Assembly: GCA_012932295.1 (NCBI GenBank)
Contig: JAAONU010000010.1
Coordinates: forward strand, 25,108,977 to 25,172,976
Direction of reading: 5' to 3'
Source: Cyclina sinensis
Lineage: Eukaryota > Mollusca > Bivalvia > Venerida > Veneridae
Length of the DNA stretch: 64,000 nucleotides
Shown here: positions 1 through 11,303 of the stretch, one piece after another
How positions within the stretch are numbered: position 1 is the first letter of the stretch
How the letters are laid out: each line of letters starts with the position of its first letter
The notes under the pieces: generated by a model
Databases searched by the model: none
What the model saw: the letters and a program-made list of their open reading frames with translations, nothing else
What the model was told of the DNA's origin: nothing
Translations under genes and position numbers: made by a program

Positions 1-1170
1 TTATTTTAAATTGGGAACGTGCCTTTATAGCATGCAAAAAAAATGAATAACAAAGTTTTCAGCTTGTACTTAATCAGGTCAACTTGTACCTCAGTGACTT
101 TTTGAAATGGTCAACTCTTACCTTGTTACTTTTTTTATTGATGAAATAAATACAGAAAGCCAAATTTATGATTAATGTTGCTGATAGATTATTTGCATTG
201 GTCAGCTTATGCTCTTGCTACTTTTAGTTTTATAGAATACAAAAAGAGAAAATTATTGTTACGAGTTTACTAACGTACGTGGTGACGACGGAAATAATAG
301 TCGGTCAGTGAAAATGTAGGTGCCTGGAGTACTTATGTTGGGAGGAAAGTGCAAATTTCTCAACGAAATAAACTTCTGAACAAGCAATTGTTGTATTTTC
401 CGTCTTGGATTGCACTAGTTTGCCTGGTATTTTTTAGTCAATACACCGTTCATGATTAACCTTTTTACGGAAACTGCCGAATAAAATGGTTCCCAGCGTT
501 ATATGAATACATGTTACAGATGCATTCGGTGAGTTTCATGTTTGCTATTGCTTTGTGCTAACTGATATAAGTGAATATGAAAATTTGTTTTAATACATTA
601 ATAAGCATTACACATAACTGCGTGAAAAACATAAATTCCAGGCTGAATTGTGTACTTTAAAAGTCTTCTGAAACACACATTCAACGTCGAAATTACCAAA
701 AGGAAATAATAGATGTTTAAAAGCTTATGTGTGTATTAAATGATATATAGTCACAAAGAAGCACGTCAAAAGCAGTAAGAACTTATAAGCATCAACATTT
801 CAAGGTTATACACAATCGAATAACAAACGAATATGCATTTTCCTTTTACATTAAAAATTGTATGATTTACGTACATCGAGTGGCAAAAGCTGCAAAATAT
901 TTGCAACAAGCAGAGGAAATAAACTCAAAGGCACGGGGAAATGCAGATTATAATAACGAATTAAACAAAGCAATATGCAAGTGTCATACAGCAGTATGCA
1001 TACACTGGCGGATATCCCCTTCCATAAAAAATTACACGTTCTTTTTCAAAATATATGTACTGAAACACTTTGTAATACTTAAAGATGTCGTTTTAAAATA
1101 TAAGAAAATAGATCAGCTGTTCATTGTAATATACATAATCTTTAACGTGATCTATTTTACATTTTCCCAG
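1..1170. other. AT-rich non-coding stretch upstream of the CCP exon
   Basis: I see no convincing exon here. The stretch ends in a polypyrimidine-like tract and AG at 1169-1170, which is the splice acceptor of the next exon. It is most likely intron of the CCP gene, whose 5' exons would lie beyond the left edge. Confidence 0.5.
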
Positions 1171-2237
1171 GGGTTGAGAAGTCAGAGGGTTGCGAGTTAT
1201 TCAGTGACAGTTATGTACACAAAGGAAATATCACCCATGAGAACGGGACAGAGCTTGTCCGAATAGAATGTGACGATGGCTATAAGTTAATTGGATCACC
1301 AGTTATCGAGTGCCTACCCTCTGGGCATTGGAACGAAACACCAACTTGTGTTCCAATAGAGTGCAAGAATCTCCATATTCCAGTGCACGCCGATGTGAAA
1401 CTCAATAAAGTGGCCAGTAGTATTGTACGTGCTTTTGAGGTGTCTTGCCATGATGGTTACATTCTCAACGGCAACAAGACTGTGGTTTGTCAGAATGATG
1501 AAACATGGTCTCCTGTACCGGAATGCCAGCCAGTAGATTGCGGGCCGCCCTCTAGTGTAGACAATGCAGAGATACAAGACTTTGTAAATACAACGTTTAA
1601 TAATACCTTCCTTGTCAAATGTAAAGAAGGGTATTTTTAGAAAATGGAACGGAGACAGTGAAATGTGAAGCCAGCGGAGAGTGGAGCGAAATTCCCGTGT
1701 GCGCACCGGTGCCATGCGGTATACCAAACACACCGGATCACGCGAGTATTCTTAAAATAGAAGGAACAGTATTTGGTAAATCGGTTGAATTTAAATGCGT
1801 GGCTGGCTTCGAAATGAAAACCAGTCCAATAATTACTTGTCAGAGTAACGCGAGGTGGTCTCCATTGCCGGAATGTGGTCTAGTGAACTGTGGGCATCCC
1901 GAGCAAGTTGCTAACGGTAGAATAAACAACCTTAGACAAACGACGTACAACTCTGCCTTTGTTGTGGATTGTGAACATGGGTATGTGCTGAACGGAAATG
2001 CCGAAGTTAAATGCAAAGCAAATGGAAGGTGGAGTCCTCATCCGGTGTGTGACGCTGTTTCCTGTGGAAATCCAGACATACCATATCATGCACATATAAG
2101 CGACTTCGGTGGAACTACTTACAGAAAGTCAGTTACATTTGAGTGCGATTATAGATATAGATTAAGGGGGGCACGCACGGCAACCTGTCAATCCAATGGG
2201 CAATGGACGGCGTACCCAAGCTGTGAATATATAAGCG
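1171..2237 (+). CDS. exon with six sushi/CCP modules (internal, frame broken once)
   Basis: This exon encodes six consecutive CCP/sushi modules. Each has four cysteines and the conserved Trp before the last one (for example GHWNETPTC, DETWSPVPEC, SGEWSEIPVC, ARWSPLPEC, GRWSPHPVC, GQWTAYPSC). CCP modules are extracellular and occur in complement regulators, selectins and adhesion proteins. The exon starts after AG at 1170 and ends before GTGAGT at 2238. Both borders are phase 1, as is usual for CCP exons. Several N-x-T/S sites are visible. The reading frame breaks in module 3 at a run of five T (1634-1638), where a TAG stop follows EGYF. The next frame picks up the same module at once, so exactly one base is missing relative to an intact module. 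That is either a homopolymer sequencing error or an inactivating mutation. The function beyond an extracellular CCP protein is unknown. Confidence 0.88.
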
Positions 2238-2309
2238 GTGAGTATAGTTAGAGATTATCTGTCTAATGGAACGAAGACAGGAGTTTGGGGGTGGAGGCTG
2301 GGGGGGGGG

Positions 2310-2480
2310 GGAGTCAGTGTTAACTCGCTTGACTGATAATTCAGGGTCGCAAGTTCCATCCCCGCTAGCTCAGTAAGAATACTCCTTGTCTTTCGGACGA
2401 ATGATTGAACAGAGGTCCTATAAACTGAGCATGGAAAAGAACCAGAGATGCTTTCTTTACCTGGCACTATCATCCTCAAC
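2310..2480 (+). repeat. tRNA-derived SINE-like fragment in the CCP gene intron
   Basis: The stretch has a tRNA-like arrangement ending in a degenerate B box (GTTCCATCCCC near 2355). It is followed by CTTTCGGACGA and GAGGTCCTATAAACTGAGC, a body that resembles SINE core sequence. It lies inside the intron 2238-2806. The assignment is by pattern only. Confidence 0.35.
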
Positions 2481-2806
2481 ATACAATAAGTAAATTCTGC
2501 GGTTCATTAAACTAAGCCAGCTAGCTAGGTAGGAATGTAAGTAGACAGACAGACTGTGAAAATAACTCGAAATAATGATATTAATAATATTTAAGTCTTT
2601 ATTTGACGAGGCAGCATATAAGGTTAACCCAAGCTTCCACATGGGACAAAAATTATTGAAAGAGCAGTAGTAACAACTTTTCTCGTAGCGTGGGACATTC
2701 ATTTCTGATGTCCTTTATTTAGAAGTTTTTTTTTATATATGTCAAAACATCCGATTGATTCATTTTATCTTATACCTTTCACGTTGTAACTTTTTTATTT
2801 TTTCAG

Positions 2807-2991
2807 ATCCATGTTACTCTAATCCCTGTTACAGTGGCCACTGTGTCGCCTCCGGGAGCTCATACACCTGTACCAGTGGTCATTCTAGCGGGGGCAGGTC
2901 ATCATCTGGATTTACAATTCACCAAGAAAATATCTTCAAAACGTTCAGCCTGCTTTTGCTTTGTTTTCTTGTTGGAAAGATTTTTATATGA
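2807..2991 (+). CDS. terminal exon: degenerate EGF-like module and hydrophobic C-terminus
   Basis: The acceptor TTTTTTCAG ends at 2806 and the exon starts in phase 1, matching the donor at 2237. The protein starts DPCYSNPCYSGHCVASGSSY and then TCTSG. The first four EGF cysteines are in place, but the expected fifth and sixth are absent and the frame runs into a Ser/Gly-rich linker. The last residues (FSLLLLCFLVGKIFI) are hydrophobic and stop at TGA 2989-2991. This could be a GPI-attachment signal or a short membrane anchor, so the CCP protein is probably displayed at the cell surface. There is no usable donor before the stop, so I take it as the last coding exon. Confidence 0.65.
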
Positions 2992-3900
2992 ACGTTTGAG
3001 GAACATTTTCATATAATATGTGTGCTTTAAGTAAAAGAGATGTTTGAGATTACAGTTAAGGCCTAACATTTTTCTATACAGGACGTGAAACTAAGAAACA
3101 ATTTCACAGATGGTGCTACTGTATTTGTTTCTTACATTCGTTTAGGGGTTACAGTGTTTCAAGATTTCAGAAATGTTGTCTGACAATTTGTCCTCCCAGA
3201 CATAGACAAGAAAACAGCAAACTCATTGCTACAAACAAAATGTACAGGCAAACAGCTGAAATTTTCTCTAGGAAACGAAAGTAACTGTGGCCAGAAGATT
3301 AACGTAAACGTGAGGAGCTTCTGTAACTTGCATGGCTTTCACAACATTTTGTCCAAGTCTGCAAATGGCTTTAGTTCTAGTTCCGGAAAATTACTGCTTT
3401 ATGCAGATAGCCAGGTGAGAAAAGACTGAAGAACTTGCCGGCGAATCGTTATTTTTTAATCCATCACGAGTGTTTTTCAATGAAAATGAGTGTGCGTCTG
3501 GATTTATCTTTTGTTTTTGCATAGTAATTACCAAAAATATTTCTCTAATTCTGTTTGATTGCATAGTGTACCAATAACTTAGAGTTCTCACATTCAAGTT
3601 CCCAACCTTCATTATTGAACACCTTTGACTGACCTGTAATTTTGTTTATTTTTTTTTTCACATGTAATGAATACAAAGACAACAAACTAAATTAATTATT
3701 TGATCAGACTGCAATTAATGCAGTCTATGAAATGGACTTTGTGGTTGACAATTACTGTGTCTTAGAGCTTATTACTGCAAATGTGTTGAAAATATTAACT
3801 AGAAATTAACTGTATATACTGTATATGAATTATTATGTTTTGTTTCAAAATCTGCGCATGTGTTTCAATTGATTGTGTCAATGTGTAAATAAAAACATTA
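2992..3900 (+). other. probable 3' UTR of the CCP gene, with poly(A) signal
   Basis: The stretch is AT-rich, lacks the interspersed elements seen downstream, and follows the stop codon. An AATAAA signal lies at 3888-3893. A second one near 4350 could be used instead. Confidence 0.45.
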
Positions 3901-4984
3901 TTTTTCATCATTATTTATACTTCATATACATCTTTGCATCTGATTTTAAAAGGAACATATTTTTGTTTTACTTTAGTTTTGTAAATTGAATTCACTTTCA
4001 GTCGCAAATAATCGGTGGAATGTATAGATATAATTATGAAAGTAGATGAAAAATCTGCCACAATACAATAACAGTATCATTAATATAAAATCACAAAGCA
4101 ATGTGACACTATTTTTCCCCATGAAGTATAGACAATCCAACCAGTACTACTGTCAGGATAATACAATTGGTTCTCACTTTCCAACCCTAAAAATCTAATA
4201 TTTTTATATTGAAAATATAAAACTTGGGAATGTGAGGACTCATTTTGATATATTGCATGTGTAATATGCCTGTAATCAATTTTGATTGTTTATATTTGAA
4301 ACTTTGTTCTGTAATTGTTTATAAATATTGGAAAATGTGTTTTCTATGATTTAAATAAATACTTCAAATTCATCTGTTATTGCATATATCTGTACCAAAC
4401 TCTGCTGTTTTTTTTTAAATTAAACTATTTTTTTTCGTTTCTAGACTTCACTTAGTTTCATTAGAAATCAATCTTCTATATTTCTTGAGTTCAGACTTAT
4501 CCAATAATACAACCTTTGAAGATTTAGAGGTGGCTAAAATGTTAATGATACAAACTTTTAAGTCTAGTACAAAGAAACAGTTCAGTGGAAACAGTTAGGG
4601 CTCTGCATTGTATGGGAAGTAACCGCTCGAAACAAGAATGGTTTCCCTTTTATTGAGGTGTGGCGTATGGTGTAAACTGTTTGGGATTAGCATAACATTA
4701 GCTGGTACAATATGAGAAAAGATACATGAAAAATGGAACATAATCAATATATACATTATTATAAAAGTCCCTGTGCTTAGCATGGCATGGCCATTTCCAT
4801 TACGAAACATTAGTGTAACAATGACGTCAAAAATCGACTGAGTCTAACAAATTTTGAAAATAATATCGAAGCAGAGTGGCAACTGTATCTCCGAGCTTCT
4901 GACTAACCCAGGTCCCTTTTTTCACAAATCAGAAACCAGGTCGCCTGAGATCTAGCTGACAGTCATCACGGGAAAATGAGCGAC
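3901..4984. other. intergenic stretch without recognised features
   Basis: AT-rich unique-looking DNA. I see no gene, RNA or repeat that I can support. Confidence 0.4.
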
Positions 4985-6954
4985 AAAGCGACATGATAGA
5001 TTATTCAAGTTTGACCTTAACCTTAAAATTACCATAACCGTCAATGTCAAATAATTAAATTTTGCTTAAATTGTCACCACTTTGTTGTTTATGATTAGTT
5101 TTGATTCATACTTGGACAAAACAACAATTATGACAAAACAGACACATTGAATAACTCAGATATGACCATAACCTAAAACGAACCTTGACCGTCAAGGTCA
5201 GATGTTTGAATTTTGCTTAAACTGTCATAACTTTGTCATTTATCAATGGATTTGATTCATTCTTGGACAAAACAACACTTATGACAAATCCAACATTTTG
5301 ATTCTTTCAGATATGACCTTGACCTTTAAATGACCTTTACAGTCAAGGTCAGATTATTGAATTTGCTAAACCTGGCCATAATTTTGTTGTAGTTGAATAT
5401 TAATTATACTTGGAAAAAAAAACAACACTTATGACAAAGCAGACATGATAGATTATTCAAGTGTGACCTTTACCTTAAAATGACCATGACCGTCAAGGTC
5501 AAATTATTAAATTTTGCTCAAATTGTCATAACTTTTGTATTTATTTATTGATTTGCTCATACTTAGACAAAACAACACTTATGACAAATCCGACATTATG
5601 ATTCTTTCATGTATCAACTTTATGTTAAAATGACCTTGACCATCAAGGTCAAATTATTGAATTTTGCTACAATTTGCCATAACTTTGTCATTTATCGTTG
5701 GAATTGATTCATACTTGGACAAAACAACACTTGTAACAAAACCAACATGTTTCAAATAACTCAAGTGTGACCATGACCTAAAAATGACCTTGACCGTCAA
5801 GGTCAGATGTTTGAATTTTGCTTAAATTGTCATAACTTTGTCATTCATCAATGGATTTGATTTATACTTGGACAAAACAATACTTTCGACAAATCTGACA
5901 TTTTGATTCAAGTTTTACCTTGACCTAAAAATGACCTTGACTAGCAAGATCAAATTATTGAATTTTGCTAAGATTGGTCATAACTGTGTAATTTATGGTT
6001 AGACTTGATTCATACTTGGACAAAACAAGACTTTTGACAAAACTTACATGTTGAATAATTCAGGTATGACCTTTACCCTAAAATGACCTTGACAGTCAAT
6101 GTCCCATTATTGTGTTTTGCTTCAATTTTCATAACTGTTGTTTTTTTATGGATTTGATTTATACTTTGATAAAACAACAAAACCCACATTTTAATTTATT
6201 ATAATTATGACCTTGACCTTTAAATGTCCTTGACATTTAAGGTCAAGTTATTGAATTTTGCTTCAAATAGCCAAATTTTTGTTATTTATAGTTTGATTTG
6301 AATTATACTGGGACAAAACAACACTTATGACAAATCTGACACATTGAATTATTCAACTGTGACCTTGACCTTCAAATGACCCTGACCATCAAGATCAAAT
6401 TATTGAATTTTGCTAATATTGTTCATAGCATCATTTTTAGTTCTTTTTTATTAATACCTGTACAAAACAACGCTCATGACAAAACCTACATGTTGAATTA
6501 TTCAAGTATGACCATAACCTTTAAATGGCATTTACAGTCAAGTTCAAATTATTGCATTTTGCTAAAATAGCCAAACTTTTGTTATTTATGGACAGATTTG
6601 ATCTATACAGGGACAAACAACACTGAGAATAAAACAAACGTGTTGAACAATTCAAGCATTACATTGACCTTTAAATGACCTTGACATTACTTAACTTGGC
6701 TATATCTTTGTTGTTAATGGATGTAGTGTCTTCATGCTTGGACATAACTACCTTTCAGACAATACCAAAGAAGGTTAAACTGAAGGTTAAATTTCAGAAT
6801 GTTGCTAAAATTGGCCATAACTTTGTTATGTATAATTATATTTCCAAATGATGTTTCATTTGAAATCCCTTCAGCACAATGTGCTTCCTCTGATGTGTTT
6901 GCCCTTGGAAATAGGAAAAAAGTCGAGCGTGGTCCCCGCTTGCAGTGGCTCTTG
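4985..6954 (+). mobile_element. family A Helitron-like element, copy 1 (A1)
   Basis: About a dozen tandem units of roughly 150 bp each contain GGACAAAACAAC and a TGACCTTGACC / GTCAAGGTCA pair. The right end (6860-6954) is a unique terminal module ending in a GC-rich hairpin region and CTCTTG, followed by T. The same terminal module occurs inverted at the left end of A2 (11304). The left boundary is diffuse and the element appears truncated there, since the GAC-rich tract seen in other families is missing. Confidence 0.7.
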
Positions 6955-7520
6955 TTATACAGCTATGCCAAACAAAATGTTCGAAATAGTGAATGAAATT
7001 AATTAGGCTCTAAGAAAAACTGACAGGTACTTTGGAGGATTGCAGGTTATTCTATCTAGTGATTTCTTTCAGCTACCGCCTGTCTGTGATCAGTTATAAC
7101 TAGAGAAGGGGAATGCGAACGGACAAGTCAATTACTTTCTTGAAAACCCTCGTGAGAGAAATTCCAGAAACTGAAAGCAGCGTATTTGTTTTCAACTTTT
7201 GAAACAAATATAACTATGACAAATTAAATCAAATGTCTGGAATTTTGCATGTAAATAAAAAATTTACTGACTTGGATGACAGAGTATTTTTTTTTTTATA
7301 GATTTTATGCTACTAAAAGGTATGACTTAAAAGTCCTGATATTTTAGTCGTCAATGTAAGCGACAGTCTAGTATATGGGTTGATCGGTCATGTCTAAAAT
7401 TTCAACCCATGGAGTTCAGGTTTACTTTAATCAGAAAAAAAAAAATGAAATCGGTGGTCCAAACGCCCAATATATTATGACGAGACCTGTATTTCAATAT
7501 ATTTATCCGATCAGGCTGTG
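6955..7520 (+). pseudogene. decayed PIF1-type helicase remnant (Helitron-associated type)
   Basis: Around 7022-7096 the + strand reads RYFGGLQVILSSDFFQLPPV. This matches the PIF1 helicase motif around (F)GGxQxIxxGDFxQLPPV, with the usual Gly-Asp changed to Ser-Asp. Just upstream, FEIVNEI fits the preceding helix, interrupted by a TAG. Further on, FYATKRYDLKVL (about 7303-7340) and VNVSDSLVYGLIGHV (about 7352-7398) resemble the C-terminal PIF1 motifs (N-x-x-x-DGLxNGxxGxV). Several stops and frame changes show it is dead. PIF1-type helicases are encoded by Helitrons and Helentrons and also by host and other mobile elements, so the parent is uncertain. No Walker A segment is visible, and A1 directly abuts the left side. 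Confidence 0.62.
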
Positions 7521-7895
7521 TATATTATTTATAAAAAAACGGACAACAAATCCACACATTATTTGAGACTATTTTGTTAAATGTAAATAGACCAAATTTT
7601 GTCAATGAAGTCGGTAGTAATATGTTTACTTAGTAGTTTATACACTGTGCTACTGCATTCTTTAAAAGCGAATAAAATATTTGATACAGTCACTGCCAGT
7701 TCAATTTTGTTCAGCCAAATTTCGTTCTTTGATTATATGAATCCTAACAGTCCAGTTGAAAATGTTTTGTATTAAATCTTTTATTGCAAGAAGCACATCA
7801 CACTGGGTCTAAATTTGAGATATATTTTTCAACACTGGCATGCAGGCGACTCAATCCAAGATTTAATCTAGTAATGTTACTGTCCATCCGGTTTT

Positions 7896-10803
7896 AGCTC
7901 GTCTGTTTCAAAGAAAAAGTCGAGCGATAATGATCGCAGCATTGTCGTCTGCGTGCAAAATATTTAGCCTTTACTCAAACAATTTTAAAGGTATCAATAT
8001 GAAACTCTGAATGCTTGCTTATCATAACAAGAGGCATTTGTAACACAAGAGACATTATTCTTAAAGGTATATTTTTAGTTCACCTGAGCACAAAGTGCTC
8101 AAGGAGAGCTTTTGTGATCGCCTGATGTCCGTCGTCCGTCCGTGCGTCGTCAACTTTTTCTTCAAACAACTTCTTCTCCTGAACTGCTGGGCCAATCTTG
8201 CTGAAACTTGGCAGGAATGTTACTTGCATGAAGTTACCAAAATTGTTCAAATGGTTCAGGTCCATTGCATTTCTAGGCCACAGGAGCTAAAAATAGATTT
8301 TCAAAGTTGAATCTTCTTCTCCAGAATTACAAGGCCTGGAGCTTAGATATTTGGTATGAAGGATCATCAGGTGGACTTCTACCAAGTTTGTTCAAATTAT
8401 GACCCAGGGGTCAAAACTGACCCCACCCCAGGGGTCAGTTGGTTTTACATAGATTTATATAGGGAAAACTTAAAAATCTTCTTGTCAGAAACCATAAGGC
8501 CTAGAGTTTAGATATTTGGTGTACATCATTGTCCAGTGGACCTTTACAGAGTTTGTTCAAATCATGGCTCCTGGGTCAAAAATGGCCCAGCCCCAGGGGT
8601 CACATGTTTTACATACAGTTATATAGGAAAAGCTTTAAAAATCTTCTTGTCATAAACCGCAAGGCCTAGAGTTTAGATATTCGGTGTGCAGCACTGTCCA
8701 GTTGACCTTTACCAAGTTTGTTCAAATCCTGGCTCCTGAGTCAAAAATGGCCCCACCCCAGGAGTCACATGTTTGTCATAGAGTTATATAGGAAAAACTT
8801 TAAAAAATCTTCTTCTTAGAAACCGCAAGGCCTAGAGTTAAGATATTCGGTGTGTAGCATTGTCCAGTGGACCTCTACTAAGTTTGTTCAAATCATAGCC
8901 ACTGGGTCAAAATAAGCCCTCCCATGGGGGTCACTTGTTTACATAGAGTTATATAGGAAAAAGTTTTAAAAGTCTTCACATCAGAAACCAAAAGGGATAG
9001 AGCTTAGATATTTTGTATGTAGCATTGTCTAGTGGATGTCTACCAAGTTTGTTCAAATTATGTCCCCTGGGTCAAAATTGGCCACGCCCCAGGGTTCTCT
9101 TGGTTTACATAGATTCATTTAGGAAAAACATGAAAAATAATTTTTCTCTAAAACAAATAGGACTATTATATAGTTATATTGGAAAAACATGAAAAATCAT
9201 TCTTCTCCGAAACTAATAGGACTAGACGTTAGATATTTGGTGTGAAGTATTGTGTAGAGAACCTTTACCTGTATTGTTTATATGTTGGCCCCGGGGTCAA
9301 AATTGGCCCCGCCCTGGGGGCCCTTAATATGTAAAAAAGGCAATCTTTAAAAATCTTCTTACTGGAAACCTCAATGCCTACAGCTTAGATATTTGGTATG
9401 TAGCATTTTCTAGTGGATGTCTATCATGTTTGTTTAAATTATGTCCCCTGGGTCAAAATTGGCCACGCCCCAGGGTTGTCTTGGTTTACATAAAGTTATA
9501 TAGGAAAAACATGAAAAATCATTTTTCTCCGAAACTAATAGGACTAGACCTTAGATATTTGGTGTTGAGTATTGTGTAGAGAACCTTTACCAGTATTGTT
9601 TAAATGTTGGCCCTGGGGTCAGAATTGGTCCTGCCCCGGGGCCCTTAATATGTAAAAAAGGCAATCTTTAAAAATCTTCTTACTGGAAACCTCAATGCCT
9701 ACAGCTTAGATATTTGGTATGTAGTAGCATTGTCTAGTGGATGTCTACCATGTTTGTTCATATTATGTTCCCGGGGTCAAAATTGGCCACGCCCCAGGGT
9801 TCTCTTGGTTTACATAGATTCATATAGGTAAAACATGAAAAATAATTTTTCTCTAAAACAAATAGGACTAGACCTTTGATATTTGGTGTTGAGTATTGTG
9901 TAAAGAAGGTTTACCAGTATTGTTGAAATGTTGGCCATGGGGTCAAAATTTGCCCCGTCCCGGAGGCCCTTAATATGTAAAAAATGGAAATCTTTAAAAA
10001 ATCTTCATGCCTGAAACCACAAGGCCTAGATTTTTAAAATTTGGCATGAAGCAAGCTTTATCAAGCTTTTTCAAATTATTAGATTAGGTTAAAGGTCACG
10101 GAGGCTAAAAATAGATTTATCTACTGTACCTCATAGAGCCTTCATTTATAGACCAATATCTTTGATATTCAGTATATAGGTTCCTTGCATGGACCTCTAC
10201 CCATGGGTAGGGTTTGAGGTCACTGGGTCAAGGTCAAGGTCACCATAGCTTATAATAGATATTTCTACTTTCTGTCATAGAGCCTTTATTTATTGACTGA
10301 TATTTTACATATTTAGTTTGTAGGCACCTATATATTTTCAATTAAAAAATGAAATACTGCTTAACAGCAAACCTACAGCCAAAGTACTCAGGTGAGCGAT
10401 CCAGGGCCATCATGGCCCTCTTGTTGGAGTTATGCCCCTTTTTAACTTACGTCTTTTTTGTCAAAATTGCTTATTAAGTTGAATGATTTAAAAATTATCA
10501 ATGATATCAATATGAAACTTGGACTGCTTGCTTATCATGACAACAGGCATTTGTAGCACAAAGGGCATTATCTGAAAGCTATATTTTTGGAGTTATGTCC
10601 CATTTTATCTTACATTTTTTTTGTATAATTGCATATTAAGATGAATGATCGAAGGTATCAGTATGACCAATATCAACATCATGACATGAAACGTCAGAGG
10701 TATATAGACCTCCTTCAGGAGTAGTGCACAAGAACCAAAACTATGACCCCCATTGTCAACATGTAAAACAAACGAGGGTTTGCGCCGCTCCGCAGAGCTC
10801 TTG
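7896..10803 (+). mobile_element. family M Helitron-like element, interrupted by B1
   Basis: It starts TTTTAGCTCGTCTG with an internal palindrome (GCTCG ... CGAGC) and ends at 10800-10803 with GAGCTCTTG followed by T, just after a small TGCG/CGCA hairpin. The unit containing GCATTTGTA and GGAGTTATG occurs before B1 (about 8020-8067) and again after it (10424-10620), so B1 lies inside M. Confidence 0.5.
8068..10423 (+). mobile_element. family B Helitron-like element, copy 1 (B1)
   Basis: Its start CACCTGAGCACAAAGTGCTC forms a hairpin and is followed within 60 bp by a GTCCGTCGTCCGTCCG tract. Its body is a tandem array of units of about 165 bp with GGTCAAAAATGGCCCC and GTCCAGTGGACCT. It ends in the perfect hairpin AGGGCCATCATGGCCCT (10403-10419) and CTCTTG, then T. 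Inverted copies are B2, B3 and B5. GGTCAAGGTCAAGGTCACC occurs once near 10228. Confidence 0.82.
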
Positions 10804-11303
10804 TTTGAATATATATTTTCGGTTTCATGCCTCTCTTGAAATATTTGTATGTATTTTTGAAAGGCTTATTTTCAGTGGGTTTTTTCCATTTAATCATGAT
10901 CCGGCATCTAACGATAGTTTAATTCTTAAGGTGAATACGGCAACCTAGTGGTGATGTTAGGCAGCTCAACCCCTGTTTGGCAGGCCCATCTGCTCGTTCA
11001 TGGCCTTGTGGTTTTAGACAAGATTTGGTAAGTCTTCGCTATATCACTTAGATATAAGGGCGATCAGTGATTGCATGTGTTGCCTGATGATAGCCAATTA
11101 AACAGTAGTATTGCGAGGTAATTGGACAGTTTGTTGGCTAAAACGCATTTTTTTATTCAAGGGCCATAACTCAGCCAAAATCATTCAACCGAAAAACCTT
11201 TAAGACATGCGCAAGTACTTGAGGTACCGAACAATCCTGTAACATTTCATTTAAATTGCTTTAGTAGTATAAAAGAAGTAGTCCGGACAAACATTAAGAA
11301 TAA

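Noticed and set aside
862..1266. 134-codon + strand open frame
   Set aside because: It runs across the intron and the acceptor at 1170 and uses the wrong frame for the CCP module.
1314..1733. 139-codon - strand open frame opposite the CCP exon
   Set aside because: Shadow of the CCP coding strand; no splice or family support.
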